Source of the DNA: Oscheius tipulae
Lineage: Eukaryota; Nematoda; Chromadorea; Rhabditida; Rhabditidae
Length of the DNA: 64,000 bases
NCBI GenBank assembly: GCA_037178975.1
Contig: JASJZH010000001.1
Location: 682,001 to 746,000 of the forward strand
Direction: 5' to 3'
The position numbers and the translations under genes were made by a program. The notes under the pieces are model-generated. The model did no database searches. It saw nothing but the letters and a program-made list of their open reading frames with translations, and had not been told where the DNA came from. Of the stretch, positions 15,236 through 27,566 are shown one piece after another. Numbering within the stretch: position 1 is the stretch's first letter; every line of letters starts with the position of its first letter.

Positions 15236-18176
15236 TCAGACGACACTTTCCGGTGGTCGAGGCACACTGGCACTCCGTCGTCCCAAACTGGGGGACCTGT
15301 TAGGCGGGGAGTTGATGAAGGCTCCATTTTCTAGGTACCGCGAGTGGCGAACCTCACGCTGACCGAAGCAGGCCACATAGACGTCTTCAGCCTAATTTTA
15401 AAGAGTTTAATAAACTTAAGGGGAGAGGAAACTCACCATGACTGTAATCCCTAGAGCCTCTTGTGGTAGAACGGGTTCATCAAAATGGATTTCCTTGAGT
15501 CGTCGTATCCCTTTCACACCGGACAAGAGAATCCAGACTTTTCCAGAAGCGTAGTCTAGGACGAGGAGATTTCCGTGCTGAAAGTTATATGTATACGACA
15601 ACTTAAAGAATCAGGGAACATAAAGGATAAAGCCCATTAAGGGACAAGCTGTATATGAAAACCGCTACACTATTTTAACAGTTTGAAATGTGAAAAGTCA
15701 GATATATCTTAATGGAAGTCCTTTATAAACCTATGATCTTACAAATGAAAGTATGTATGTCTTTTAAAGTTTATGATCCCTTTAAAAAACTTACCACATC
15801 GACAATTGCACTGGCTGGACTGGAAATGTGGTCCGGTAGACGGTAGGTCTTGCTCAGATCATACTCATTAATTAAACTAAGTGAGTGATCGATGACAAAT
15901 AGCAACAGACGATTGTTTGCCGCGTCGCAAGTTAAAAGTACCACGGCTCTAAAAATTTGAATAAAGTTATGATCTGCGTGAAAAACTGACTTATACTCGG
16001 CTTGATCTTCCGCAACGGACAGATATTGAAACCTTGTCTTCCTAGACTCCTTTATTGTTTTCCAGCCCTGAAAAGTTTATTTTAACCTGGGTAAAAAGCT
16101 AAAAATCCCACCTTTCTCCCTCTTACGTAGCACCATAGAGCACTTTTGACATTATCGCCAGAAACCATGTAGAGTTGACCTCTTGGTGCTACTGTAATCC
16201 ATCTTGTCCTGCTCATCTCGATCTTTGGATCTTTCGGACATTGGAGCACATCGAGCTTCTTGAACTTGGCGGCAATGTCAAACATGTGGATTGAGCGACC
16301 TTTCGCCTGCATGACGCTTACGTACCTGAAAAATATCAGTTCAATATCATGTTTTTGAAGCATCCGGTAGACCGCGAAAAAAGTTACCAAATTTTGTTTC
16401 TCTGACTTACTTTAGACGAACTGGTATATCGAGTACTTAATTTTACAAAATCAAGTAAGTTGACTGCATACAATAATCACTTAAGCAGATCAAGGTTTAG
16501 TTAAGAAGCCTTCCCGGCACGACAAAGGCATCTACTATCGTACTAGTACGCAAAAATTTCTGTGACATCACTTAAAGCGCGCGCCAAGATAATACGGATG
16601 AGACTTATGCGTCATGAAGAAACATAGTTTTGGACTCAAGGAACGTTTTCTATTTGATCAGTCATTGAAGACTCACAGAATATTGTTCTTATCATCAATT
16701 GCCACTGAACTAGCCGACGAGTTTTTGATCTGTACGTGCTCTTCGATTTCTCCGGACGGATTTGTAATGTACACTCCTTAAATTGGCATATATGGTAAAA
16801 ACGTAAAGTTGTAGCGTACCTCCACAACTGTCCGACACCGCCAGTTTATCCCTGTGCGTAGGCGTTGAAAAAGCTTGTACACAGATTGGCCTGGTCAAGA
16901 ATTTCGAGCCAAAGGCTTTTTGTCGGCGATGGTGATGCCCATTGCTGACGGAGCCATTTAAGATTGGTGTAGGGGTGACGGCTTGGGACTGGGAAGGCTA
17001 AAAAATGTTTGAAAATAAATCAAGAATCTTCTATGTTCCCAGGAGCCCTACACCTACCAGTCGATGTCGCCAGCAGAAATTCCGCTGCATAGCTCGAAAA
17101 TAGGGGAAGGTGAGTCGAAAATTGTTGTTTTCGTGGGTTACAAATCAAGCAGCCAATTGGAATTTTATGTGAAAATGGGGTCCCCTCCGTCCTACACCAA
17201 CGTGGCACAAATTGAGAGACACGCAATTTGATGCCGCCCACGAATTTTTAATTTTGACACGCATGACGACAAGAACAAAAAAAACATGAAACTCACGGTC
17301 ATGCTGGCTAGGCTCTGATCACACGGGAAGGCCGGAATTGAGGACATCGCTGATCCAGGCTTCGAGTCAAAACTCACATGGGAGAGCACAGGTGACCTGC
17401 AAAAAGACAGCTGTCTCCCAGTGTCACTCTCTCTCTTTTGCATATGATGTTTGTTTAGCTAAAGGGGAAGCGGAACTTTTCTCGGAGATGGAACGGAATC
17501 GATGCCCGAAGACAGAGATGAGTCAAGAGAGATGGGGTGAAGGAACGGTGAACAGGGTGTGTCGGAGAGGACGGTAAATATTGGAGGAATTATTAACAAG
17601 AGGGAGAACTTTCACTCCTAGTTGACAATTGGACCAAACATGGAACTGGTTGTAGAGAGTCTATTGACACATTGGGACTGGGAGAGGAGGCAATGACAGA
17701 GACAGAGCGATATGAAGACAGAGAGACAGAGAAGCACCACAAAATACGACTGTATGCCAAAATGGTGTGTTAGACACATGTACAAATGGCCGCAACGCTC
17801 TGTCGTAACAATGGGGTGCTAGCCACAAATGTAGTGACCTGTTAACGATCGCGCCACATGCAATTACAGAGGATTCTAGAGGGATTAAAAATCGGAACAA
17901 TCTGTCTATTAACAAAAAAGCAAAAGCTAACCCAACACTGTCCGCAAAGGTTGCCGCCTCATCACTCGGAACTGATCTCTCCCGGAACGACATGACTGAT
18001 GGACCCGCACGAACCTAAATGTTTGAATAGCATTAAAAATATGCGCAACTTACAAAAACTGAAGGCTCCAACGGCATAGCTCTCCTATGAGAATCTACGC
18101 TACCAGCTCGCCGGCGAGAATCATCCCCATTGTGGACGTTGGCTGCTGATGAAGCAAAGCCTCTTTCAGGAGTCAT
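15236..18176 (-). CDS. NHL-like beta-propeller protein
   Basis: Ten exons in phase, 5' to 3': 18054-18176, 17932-18014, 17297-17396, 16820-16997, 16677-16776, 16112-16325, 15991-16067, 15795-15948, 15437-15577 and 15236-15391, giving 441 residues. The first about 140 residues are Ser/Arg/Pro-rich and look disordered. From about residue 150 onward there are repeated blades of the pattern V-Y-I-T-N-P-S-G...A-I-D-D-K-N-N-I-L-Y-V-S, typical of NHL or similar six-bladed propellers. The C-terminal tail is again Ser/Arg-rich. No RING or B-box is visible. NHL propellers bind RNA or protein partners. The function here is not assignable. The start is the first ATG of the exon at 18176, but an additional upstream exon ending before a TTTCAG near 18190 is possible. 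Confidence 0.7.
17690..17735. repeat. short GAGACA-type microsatellite
   Basis: Purine-rich GACAGAGACAGAG-like units inside an intron of the NHL-like gene. Same repeat family as elsewhere in the window. Confidence 0.6.
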
Positions 18177-18397
18177 GGACCGGGAGCTGAAACTGAAATG
18201 GTTGGTCGTTATACGGCACACTATTAAGATTCAGCTTTTTCAGAGACAGACAGAGCTGGCAGCTCCCTCGGCACGACAAAACAAAACCATTTTACGACAG
18301 TTTCGGTTACAGTCCCAGAACAGCCGAGACGGTACGGAGACTCATAATATCTGTTTTGGTTACTTGTTAGTTCCCTACAACTTTTAAAACGAACTCA

Positions 18398-19160
18398 CTA
18401 GTTGCTCTGCGTATCCAGCGATATCCTGGCTCCCATTGTATGAGCAATTAGCTCCGCCGCCCTTCTTGGATTCCATTCGGACTTTTCATTCAAATGTAGT
18501 TCTTCCTAAACTCTTCTTCCTGGATCGTTTTAAAATTGCTAACCTCATAATACTCTTCTCTAGGCAGTTGTAACAGTTCAGAAGTCTGTTCGACGAGCTC
18601 TGCCATCTTGGCTGGGTCCTCAGTGTCCAGATTCCAGATCTTCCAGGCTGGCCTTGAAGGGGAAGGTAGATGATACAGATTTGGACGTTCGTCGGTCATT
18701 TCGGCTGTTGTCAAGGCCTAAAATGTCCCATTTTTCTGTCTGCCGAAGAGAAACTGTACCCTATTGATTCTGGCGATCATTTTTCGATCCGGATCATTAT
18801 TTTGCTCCAGATGCCTGCCGAGCTCGTTCAGCAGCGTCACTTCCACCTTTGCCACAAATTCTTTGATAGCAATTTTCTGGTCGTGAATGATCTTGTTGCG
18901 ACGGGAGCAGCGTCCTTCGAGAGCCTGGACACAGGCACGGTAGACTTCCTCCTTTTTCCACTCATTGGTCCGATGCTCGGTGTGTCCCTTCATCAGATGA
19001 CACTTACTGAAAGAATCTCTTATCAATTGGCACTTCTCTCTTCCAACTTACTCCCGCCCCGTCTCGGATAATCCAAAAATCAAATCCCTTCCCTCCACCC
19101 CAAAATGGCTTTTCGGATCCACACTCTCTGCCCCCTTGGCATCCTTATTAAGGTGAGCTT
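18398..19160 (-). CDS. unrecognised protein-coding gene, N-terminus unresolved
   Basis: Four exons in phase: about 19160-19052, 19006-18760, 18717-18544 and 18505-18398. The two last introns are 38 and 42 nt, and the stop is TAG at 18398-18400. About 230 residues can be read. They include KCHLMKGHTEH, a long charged helix (NEWKKEEVYRACVQALEGRC, KEFVAKVEVTLLNELGRHL), a Pro/Trp segment (SPSRPAWKIWNL) and a C-terminal helix (WNPRRAAELIAHTMGARI). There is no signal peptide or membrane segment, and I recognise no family. Consistent phases and codon use argue for a real gene. The first visible exon has no ATG in frame, so a start exon must lie upstream (right). Confidence 0.6.
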
Positions 19161-20805
19161 TGATCCGCCCGACTGCACCTCCTTGAGAGAGCGAGAGAGT
19201 TGCCCGCAAGGCAAATCGCTCTGCTTTTTGCTAGGCTGCCCCCTCTTTTCTTGTGTCCTATTAGCTGTTACATATGCTCTCCCTAGTGTGGGGGGAATCG
19301 GTTGTCAAGACACGCCAGGTTGTCACCCAAGGGAGCCTCATTAGAGAGGAAGGAAAGGATAGGGAGAGAGTAGCCAGGTGACTAGTTATATTACCCGGAG
19401 TAGATCTGTCCCTGACTCTGTCTCTTCCCAGACATTCTTCTTGCAAATTGTCGCACAATTAAGGCCCAGATTAATTGTCACTCCCTTCGCGCAAGGTAGC
19501 TTATCCCCGTCGTGAGAACATCAAAAATTCTGACTACGGTCCCGAGCTCAGATCTCAAGTTTCATTTGTCCACTGCTGAATATTTCTTTCTTTCCTATGC
19601 TCATTTGTCCTCCTACTTGGCAGAGAGGAGGGAGACAAAAGCTTTGTCTCGTCAGATTTGGCATGATGAATCCGGCGGAACAAAAAGGGTTTCCCTTAGA
19701 TACTAGATTTGTCCGGATACATGCTCCGTCTCTGTTTCCCTGTCCCTCTATCCCTCTGTCTCTCTCTCTCTCCCTCTATCCACGTGATCCCATACTATGC
19801 TGCCGCAAGACGAGAGTATTTACTGTTCTCACGGGTAGGACAATACTGCGCGGGAGGGCACAACTTTTTCCCTCCTCATTCTTCCAGCTCAAAGCCAAAG
19901 AACCACAAAAGCTTATGTCCAGCTGTAAAAGCTGTAAACACTTCATACAAAGAAGCATTAGGAAGGAGGCAACATTTTTCCGAATGACGCTCTTTCTCTG
20001 ACCATAAAATTGAATATTCCACCTTGAGATCCAAAATGGCATCTCAACGTTTAAGAACCAAAAGAGAGCTCAATTAATAATTCCTTTCAAAGTTCCCATG
20101 TTGAGATGTTCTCCCCAATCTGGTAAGCCTAAAGATTTTTTATCCCCGCCGGCGCTTCCTCATTCCAATCTGGAGTGCCCAACACTCCAGAAGTTCCTTC
20201 AGAGATTTTTTAATTAAAAAGAAGGATGGTATTTTGAGGGACAGAGAGACAGAGACAGACAGATAGAGGATGGACTTATAATTGCCATGTTGGTTTCAGA
20301 TTTCCAGTCATACGTAACATAGTAGTCCTGTGACTACTTTGACTTTTCTCTTAACTTAACTTTTTCCTACTACGACCTTCCAAATTACTCCAGCCAATTA
20401 CACAGTGTAAACTGGTCTCCCAGTTCTTTTCTCGACTTCCGTCCCCCTATTGGAACAATTCCCAATCAACAGAGATTCTCTTTGATTCAGGACATCTCCC
20501 GACCGCTATGAGAGCTCTGTGTCTTGAGTGGCTTGGTCAACAGAGGGAACATCATACCTCGGTGGAGAACCTCAGCCCCTTTTGATTTTTGTCTTCTCTC
20601 TCTGAATTTTCGAGTATTTTGTTCTCTCTATGTCATTCTTCAAAAAAAAATTTGGGGGAGACCCTCACAAACATCTGGAGCCATGTGTTAAAAGCATGAC
20701 CATAAACAACTGGAATGTGTTGAGAGCTCTGTTAAGATGTCAAATTTTTATCTGCCTTTCTGTCTCTCTCCCACTATAATATTTTTTTTCAGAAGATGAA
20801 GTGAA
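19161..20805. other. intergenic region
   Basis: No supported exon. It contains short TC/GA-rich stretches and presumably the divergent promoters of the unrecognised minus-strand gene and the ion-channel gene. The start exon of the minus-strand gene may be hidden here. Confidence 0.35.
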
Positions 20806-23419
20806 ATGACCTTCAACGATATACTTATTTTACTTTTGGCCATTTTGGTTTCGTCCAATGGCGATAGAACAGAACGATCTAGTCAAGGGACGCTAGAACA
20901 GGAAATTATCAACCAGCTTCTCAAAAACTATGACATGCGGGTGCGACCACCGCCAGTCAATAAGACAGGTAATAGACTGAAACAGAGGGACAGTGAGATA
21001 GAGAAATAGAGAGAGAGATGGAAAGACAGAGAGACAGTGAGATAGAAAAACAGAATCTTTCAGACGGTACAAGCCCTGTGATCGTAACTGTAAATGTCAT
21101 GCTCCGAATGCTCTCCAAAATTGACGTAGTAAACATGGAGTACAGTATGCAAATGACCTTTCGAGAAAGCTGGTACGACCCAAGAATGGCCTACGGGAAG
21201 CTGGGATACCCAAATGCCCCGAAGTTCTTGACTGTTCCTCACATAAGTAAGTCGTAGCCAACTATGTTCCAGAATTTGTTTCTAGAGAAGAACCTATGGA
21301 TCCCTGACACTTTCTTTCCGGTTAGTGACTGTCTGAGAACGGCACAAGAGCATTTTCAGACTGAGAAATCTGCTCATCTCCACGAAATCGACACTATCAA
21401 CATGTTCTTGAGGATATATCCTGACGGGAAGGTAAGTGAGAGGCAGTGACAGTGAGAGTACCAGAGAAGTGGAAATACCTGTAGAATCAATTGGGACAAG
21501 CTCGCTCAGATATAAAGTAAAAAACCTCCTAAAAAAGATTGAGAGAGACTAAACAGAGACGTTGAGACGATGAAGAGTGATAGGAAACTCAAATTTTCAG
21601 TACAGCGACCACGGCGCGCCTCTTGTGACGCGAGTTTCGGATCCAAGCCTTAATTTATCAGCTTAGCAATGTTCTGCAAACTTGTAGTTCTTGATCAGCT
21701 TTACAACTGACCTGAATATCAAAAATTTTCTAATACAGGCTTTTAAACCAAAAAGGGCGCGGAAAGCTGAGAGTTCGCGTAGGGAGCCTCACACTGATTG
21801 GGAGTATCCCAACTTTAAGGACAAACCTAGCTTGAGGATGACAGAAAGACAACTTTTCTTCCAGATCCTCTACAGTAACCGCATAAGTCTCACCAATTCC
21901 TGTCCCATGCAGCTCCAACTTTACCCTCTGGACTTGCAGAGGTGCAACTTTGACATTGTTAGCTATGCTCACACCATGAACGTAACATATATTCGATTCC
22001 TAGTGTTATGACCATTTTAAGGACATAATCTACGAGTGGGACATCTCTGGACCAGTCCAGATAAAGCAAGGAGTTGGTAGTGATCTCCCGAACTTTGTGC
22101 TAACTAACATTTCTACGAACGACGACTGTACGAGTCATACTAACACAGGTTTTTTGGTAGACTTTCTAATTTTATCGGAAATTTAAGGGTCTTATGCATG
22201 TCTGCGAATGCATCTGATGCTCAAGAGACAGTTCAGTTACTATCTCGTACAACTGTATGGACCGACCACTATGATTGTCATCGTGTCATGGGTGTGAGTA
22301 TTTTAAGTATCCAATTCTTCGTGTCAAGAAGTCATTTTGCAGCTTTATGATGTTTTGCAAAGTTGTAGCTACAAATTTGCAGAGCATTGCAAGATTGAAA
22401 ATCCTCTTTTTGAGCCTATTACAACTATGGCGAGCCATTTTTAAGCCAAAAAGCGTAATGTCAGGCATTGCGGCCTGTTTCAGGACTAAAAGGTGGTTTT
22501 TTCAGTTTTTGTTTGTTCAGAAAAGTTGTAGTCCTTATCGGGCTCAAGTGACCGTACGGGTGGTTCCCTAGAACCCCCGTTTTTGGCAGACCATGACCGT
22601 TATAGAACGAGTTTAACGAAGTAGCTTCGAGAGTGGTCTAAAAAATACTGCTTTTGAAGAAAAGGGACTGGCTTTATGACAGGACGGGGCTTTTTTTCTT
22701 TTACTGTTTCGAAAACACTCATAGAATACGCCTTAGAAAGTTCTCTAATAAGAAACTAACCACATTTTAGGAGTTTCTGGATTGACATGCACTCTACAGC
22801 CGGTCGTGTTGCTCTGGGAGTGACTACACTTCTGACCATGACTACTATGGTAAGGGCTGACAGAAAGACAGTGATCGAACCCAATCCTATCTTTTAGCAA
22901 TCAGCAATCAACGCCAAGCTCCCACCTGTCAGTTATATTAAAGTGGTCGATGTCTGGTTAGGTGCCTGTCAAATGTTCGTCTTCGGTGCCCTACTGGAAT
23001 ATGCCTTTGTGTCCTATCAGGATACGAGTAGACAGAGTGAGAGGGCTAAGGAGAAGGCGACAGCGATACAGAGGAAAAAGAGGCAAAAGATGGAAATGGT
23101 GGATGCGGAGATTTACCAGCCGCCTTGTACATGTCATCTGGTGAGTCTCAGGATGAGGGTCTATGAATTTCCGAAGAGGCATGAAGGGAGTATGCATTGA
23201 TAGGTACAGAGACAAAGGACACCCTTCTTTCAGTATCGGCCCTCCGAAATGTCTTGGAAGGATCGTCTCCGCCAGTACTTTACCAAACCGGACTACCTCC
23301 CGGCCCGAATCGACTTCTACTGTCGCTTCTACGTGCCCTTAGCCTTTCTAGTCTTCAATATCGTCTACTGGTCAAGCTGTCTCATTATGTCAACCCAGGC
23401 TGCCGCCGATATGGCTTAA
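20806..23419 (+). CDS. Cys-loop ligand-gated (anion) channel subunit
   Basis: Nine exons in phase: 20806-20968, 21064-21246, 21286-21431, 21865-21981, 22022-22148, 22188-22293, 22771-22849, 22898-23140 and 23234-23419, giving 449 residues. A hydrophobic signal peptide covers about residues 1-20. The extracellular domain holds LWIPDTFF and the Cys-loop (C at about 177 and 191, [15 protein letters not shown]). A second Cys pair follows (DDC...YAC), as in glycine/glutamate-gated chloride channels. M1 is preceded by [12 protein letters not shown]2 is [15 protein letters not shown], followed by [17 protein letters not shown], and M4 is near the C-terminus. M2 and the second disulphide suggest chloride selectivity. 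The usual PAR at the start of M2 is replaced by TAGR. The ligand is unknown. AATAAA is at 23463-23468. Confidence 0.9.
20990..21060. repeat. GAGACA/GATAGA microsatellite in intron 1 of the channel gene
   Basis: Tandem AGAGACAGTGAGATAGA-like units fill most of this intron, ending at the TTTCAG acceptor of exon 2. Confidence 0.7.
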
Positions 23420-23482
23420 ATTCCCATCCCTGGTCATCAAAATGTGATATATTATGCAGAGCAATAAAGAGAACGAACTCAC

Positions 23483-24107
23483 TTGCAAATCCCTTGCATA
23501 CAGTCTCGACACCACCAGAATTCGACACTTCTTTCCACTTTGGCATCGAGAAGAGAGGCACGTCCTCCTGGGCTTGTGGTGGTTTTCTTGGTAACGGCCT
23601 CGGTCACCTCCCGTCCACAGTCGGCACATCTTAATGGATTTGTGGACATCCTCTTGGCATACCCTGAAAATGACAGTACGGTGAAGGTTACCGGAAGTGT
23701 AAAAAGGGAAAAGTATGATCACAACAAAGAGTCATGTTCTTTTTCTGTCTCTCTGCCTGACAGATCAAACAAGAAAAAGACTCATTCTATATCTAGCCCG
23801 CCGGACGAAGCAGACGTCGTAAATGTCGCTCTCAGTATGCAAGGATGCACCAGAGACAAAGAAAAGGTCATCCAGAATGATGCGTCCTGTAGTGTCTCCA
23901 CTCAACGGTGGCCCTTCTGCTCGGAATGAATCATCATCACTAGCACAAAAAGAAAACATACCAGGAGCGGTCTACCCCCCTTCCCCCCGATCGAACCTAC
24001 GTGTACCAAGCACTTATGCCGCCCGGTCAGAGTCGGTCTTGGGCGAGATTTTACCAGAGATTTCAAGAGGCCACGCGGGATGATGGAATCAGTGATGGGG
24101 AAGAGTG
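23483..24107 (+). CDS. possible small exons downstream of the channel gene
   Basis: Plus-strand open blocks with plausible splice sites, but no certain assembly. One block from 23483 reads through a hydrophobic stretch (LVVVFLVTASV) to about 23685. Another starts after a GCCTGACAG acceptor near 23764. A last block ends in TGA at about 24107 and reads a Pro/Arg-rich tail (DRTYVYQALMPPGQ...). Two different splice chains keep phase, and I cannot choose between them. No family is recognised. It may be a small gene or noise. Confidence 0.2.
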
Positions 24108-26784
24108 AAAGTCGTGAGGAGTTTGAGAGATAGAAAGAGATACAGAAAGACGGAGACATAGAGATAGAGAGACAGAATGACAGAGAACAAATCAAGAGAG
24201 AAACTGAAAAACAGAGAGGCAATGAGACCGAGAGATAGAGAACACAACAGGACCACTTCAGTTCTAGGGGAACGCTAACTTCATTAGTTTTCCAGTGGGT
24301 AAAATGAGAGACAGAGAGAACGGATATTACGGAAAGACTTAAGGAGCTGTCGCGTTTTGTTTACGAACATGAGGACTGCATCAAAGCGCGCAGAGCCTTC
24401 TTGAGAGGGGCTGACCCCTTGACGTGTGTCTCTCTGTCTGTTTCAAATACCTAATTTGGTCAAAGTGACACAGCGAGGACGGAGGGCAAAACGAACAAGA
24501 AATCTGCCCTTCCTAATGAGATATGGACACATTAGCCTGGTGAGGCCGGCTGACTAATTAGCTGAGACAAGTGTCAGGATTATGAGGCAGCGAACGGCGG
24601 GGATATGAAACAGAAAATTTGGCAATATACCGATACGGTACGGGTGCAGAAAAGAAAACAGTTCCATCTGCGCGCATTCCTCAACTGTCTCTCCTCGAGA
24701 GAGACGGCAAAATCGATTGATCACGCAAATCGTTTTCTGTTCCGGAAACTGTGGGAGAGAGGTGAGAAAACCGCAGGACGGGACAGAAAAAGAGATATAA
24801 ATCCAACCGAAACCGTCGCCTTTACCCTTGAAACGGAATCGTTAAACATCCGATCAAGGAGGTTTCTTTTCTGCTTGACTGACACCATTTTTTCATGAAT
24901 GGACGCGACGGTTTCTAAAACTTAAGATTCTATCGATTTTGGGAGTGTTTCGGAAAGAAAAATGCAAAGAGAAAGAGAGACAAAATGACAGAGGGGTAGA
25001 GAGAGAAAGAGAGAAACGGCGAAAAAGTAAAAACCAAAAATTAAAAAGTGACCTGGAACAAAAGGAAGATTCATTCCTGCCACCTGTTCTACGAGCAGAA
25101 GTAATACGAGACTCGTCTTGAAATTTAGAGGTAAACAAAAAGGAGGAGTTGGCTCGTAGAGTGTGAGAATTGAGCCACTTTATGACAGAGTCAGCAGCTG
25201 CAGCTCATAAATATAGGAGAGACTGGGAGCATTCCGGCGTGGCAGCAATTTTTTAGGGGCAGATAAGATGCGGTGGCAGTGTTCTGGAATGGGGATATAC
25301 CTGCCCCTTTTTGCGCAATCTATAGATCGATGTGTGATAGGATTAGCATATTGGACAAACAGGTCCCAACCCTCTTCCTCAACCAGGCTGTCAAAAATGT
25401 GGATGGCAAATAGTCGCGTCAAAATGGGGAGGACAGAGAACAGGTTTCTTTGAGGCTTTTTTATGATTGCTGATAAGGAAATGCTGTTATTTCTGTCTCT
25501 TTGTCTCTTTCTCTAGTCCTGTCTGTTATTAAATTGTGTTAAAATGAAAGAGTTCAAGAAAAAGAGGTTCTTGGTCAGCGAAAGGAAGCAAGATTTCGCT
25601 GTGCACTTGTTCGATTTCACTCACACTGGGTCGATTGTTAAACTAGCGATCTCAATCCACACGCAGATCAAAACACTGGGAGGAAGTGGCCAGGATCAGA
25701 TGTCCGCGGATCAACTGATCCATTTGGGAGAGATTAATGACCAGTCATTTTTGCTGGAGGGAGAGAGGGAGTGTGTTTATAAGAGACACAGTGGAACAAG
25801 ACAAGGGCTCAGGACTTGATTGATCACAGGAAGGAGAGAGAGTGAACGAGGGCAGATGTGGGACAAAATGTGCATATTTTGCATTTAGACTAGAATTTTT
25901 ATAAGATAAGCCATATCTGGGAAAGGTGTGAAAATCTATGCTGCAAGAAAATCATTGGCTTCTAGGCAACTAAATTAAGCTGTCGAGTTAAAAAATCTTG
26001 TAATAAAATTCAATTTGAGAAAATGAAAGGCAATTTCGGATTTAAAACCGTGTCTAATATGAGATTTGAATAGTGTTCTGTCTTCCTAGGTGGTCCAGAT
26101 TTGTGCGCTCCAATCCCAACTATTTTCGTGTAAACGTCGGGGCTTTCCAGTAAACAAGGTGTGACTTTTCAGTAAACAAGCTCCCAACCCTATATTTTTT
26201 AATCTACTTGTATTTACTTTTTCGAGCAGTAATAAACTATTCCGTATCTCACCCGTACGACCTCAGCATCTGTATTGCACGAGGTCTCACCCTATGGTCT
26301 AGTACTGCTGTGATGGAGGATTGTTTTTCGGGCCGAGAGACTTTTTCGCTTGAATTATATCATGTTTTTGTTACTCATGATCATATGTTTTCCCACTAAC
26401 TACAGCCGTATATTTACAGCCGCTCTAATGTTTAATTATCTGGTCTCATTTGATCGCACTTCTTGTGCCTAGCTTGTTTTTAAAAGGACCATAAGAGACA
26501 TTCGAAGTCAATTTCTTCAGAAATCAGAAGCCTATTATTCTTGACATGCGAAAAAATGGGAGGTCCAAAAGTCCAATATAGTCTGAGAGTACCCTTGTGG
26601 CAGGAGGTTGTTGTTTTGACACAGAACAATTGCGTTCGGTTCGAGCACCAGTTCGATCACATTTATCGTTTGAGATCACCTTCATTTTGTCCCTTATAGT
26701 CCTATTAACCACCTTTTTATTTCTTGACATATTACCTGTTGACATTTTGCAATTATTCTCAACCTAAAATTGCTTGCCATTGTT
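24108..26784. other. gene-poor, repeat-rich region
   Basis: No supported exon. It holds GA-rich microsatellites at about 24118-24240 and 24960-25020, and then ordinary AT-rich DNA upstream of DJ-1. Confidence 0.4.
24118..24240. repeat. GAGATAGA/GAGACA microsatellite
   Basis: Imperfect tandem purine-rich units (GAGACATAGAGATAGAGAGACAGA and variants), the same family as the other GA-rich tracts in the window. Confidence 0.7.
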
Positions 26785-27566
26785 ATGTTTTCGTTCAGAG
26801 AATACATGCGGATCATTCCGCTACGTTTACTTTATAGCGGAGTCAGAAGCTTCTGTAGGTAAGAAAAATGCTCATTCTCATAATTTTGCTTTTCCATAGG
26901 TTTTGTAATTCAATTCCATTTTTCAGAATGCCTGACAAGACTGCTGTGATCATAATGTCTGAAGGAGCTGAAGAGATAGAGGTTACCATCACCATTGATG
27001 TTCTCCGTCGTGGAGATGTCAAAGTATAACTTTTGTAAATGAATGCTTCATAGATTTAAAATTTAGGTCACAGTGGCTGGGCTTAAAGGCAAGGATCCGG
27101 TCAAATGTGCTCGTGGAACAGTCATTGTTCCGGATGCCGCTCTGTCCGATGTCTCTTCTGACCACTTCGATGCAATCATCTTGCCCGGAGGCCAGCCAGG
27201 AAGCGACTCTCTTGCAGCGGTATGACTTTCAGATATTGGCTTAAACTGTATTTTAAGGCCGAGTCTGTCGGATCCCTACTGAAGAAACAAAATGAGGCTC
27301 ACCGGATCATTGCTGCCATCTGTGCAGCTCCGATCGCCCTCAAGTCTCACGGAATCAAGGCACAGCTTGTTACCAGCTATCCCTCTGTCAGAAAGACCAT
27401 GGAAGAAGGAGGCTACAAGTACAGTGAGGATCGCGTGGTCGTCTCCGACAATATTGTAACTAGTCGCGGACCTGGAACCGCTTTCGAGTTTGGGCTAAAG
27501 CTTGTAGAGCTCCTGGTTGGAAAAGAAAAGTCTGATTCCGTTCACGACGCCCTTCTCATCAAGTAA
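26785..27566 (+). CDS. djr-1: DJ-1/PARK7 family protein
   Basis: Four exons in phase: 26785-26858, 26927-27023, 27067-27219 and 27258-27566. From the usual start ([13 protein letters not shown] 26928) the protein is 185 residues, close to human DJ-1 (189). The nucleophile-elbow cysteine is in [10 protein letters not shown] (about Cys105), with the partner glutamate in EGAEEIE (about Glu16). The C-terminal [16 protein letters not shown] motif is also present. DJ-1 acts in redox protection and glyoxal or dicarbonyl handling. An upstream exon is in phase and would add 25 residues that are Arg-rich and acid-poor ([19 protein letters not shown]...), resembling a mitochondrial presequence. Either start is possible. 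AATAAA is at 27633-27638. The family call is very secure; the symbol is by analogy with C. elegans. Confidence 0.95.

Noticed and set aside
21243-21290. In-frame TAG in the ion-channel gene
   Set aside because: It lies in a 39-nt intron from GTAAGTCG to TTTCTAG that keeps phase and restores [13 protein letters not shown].
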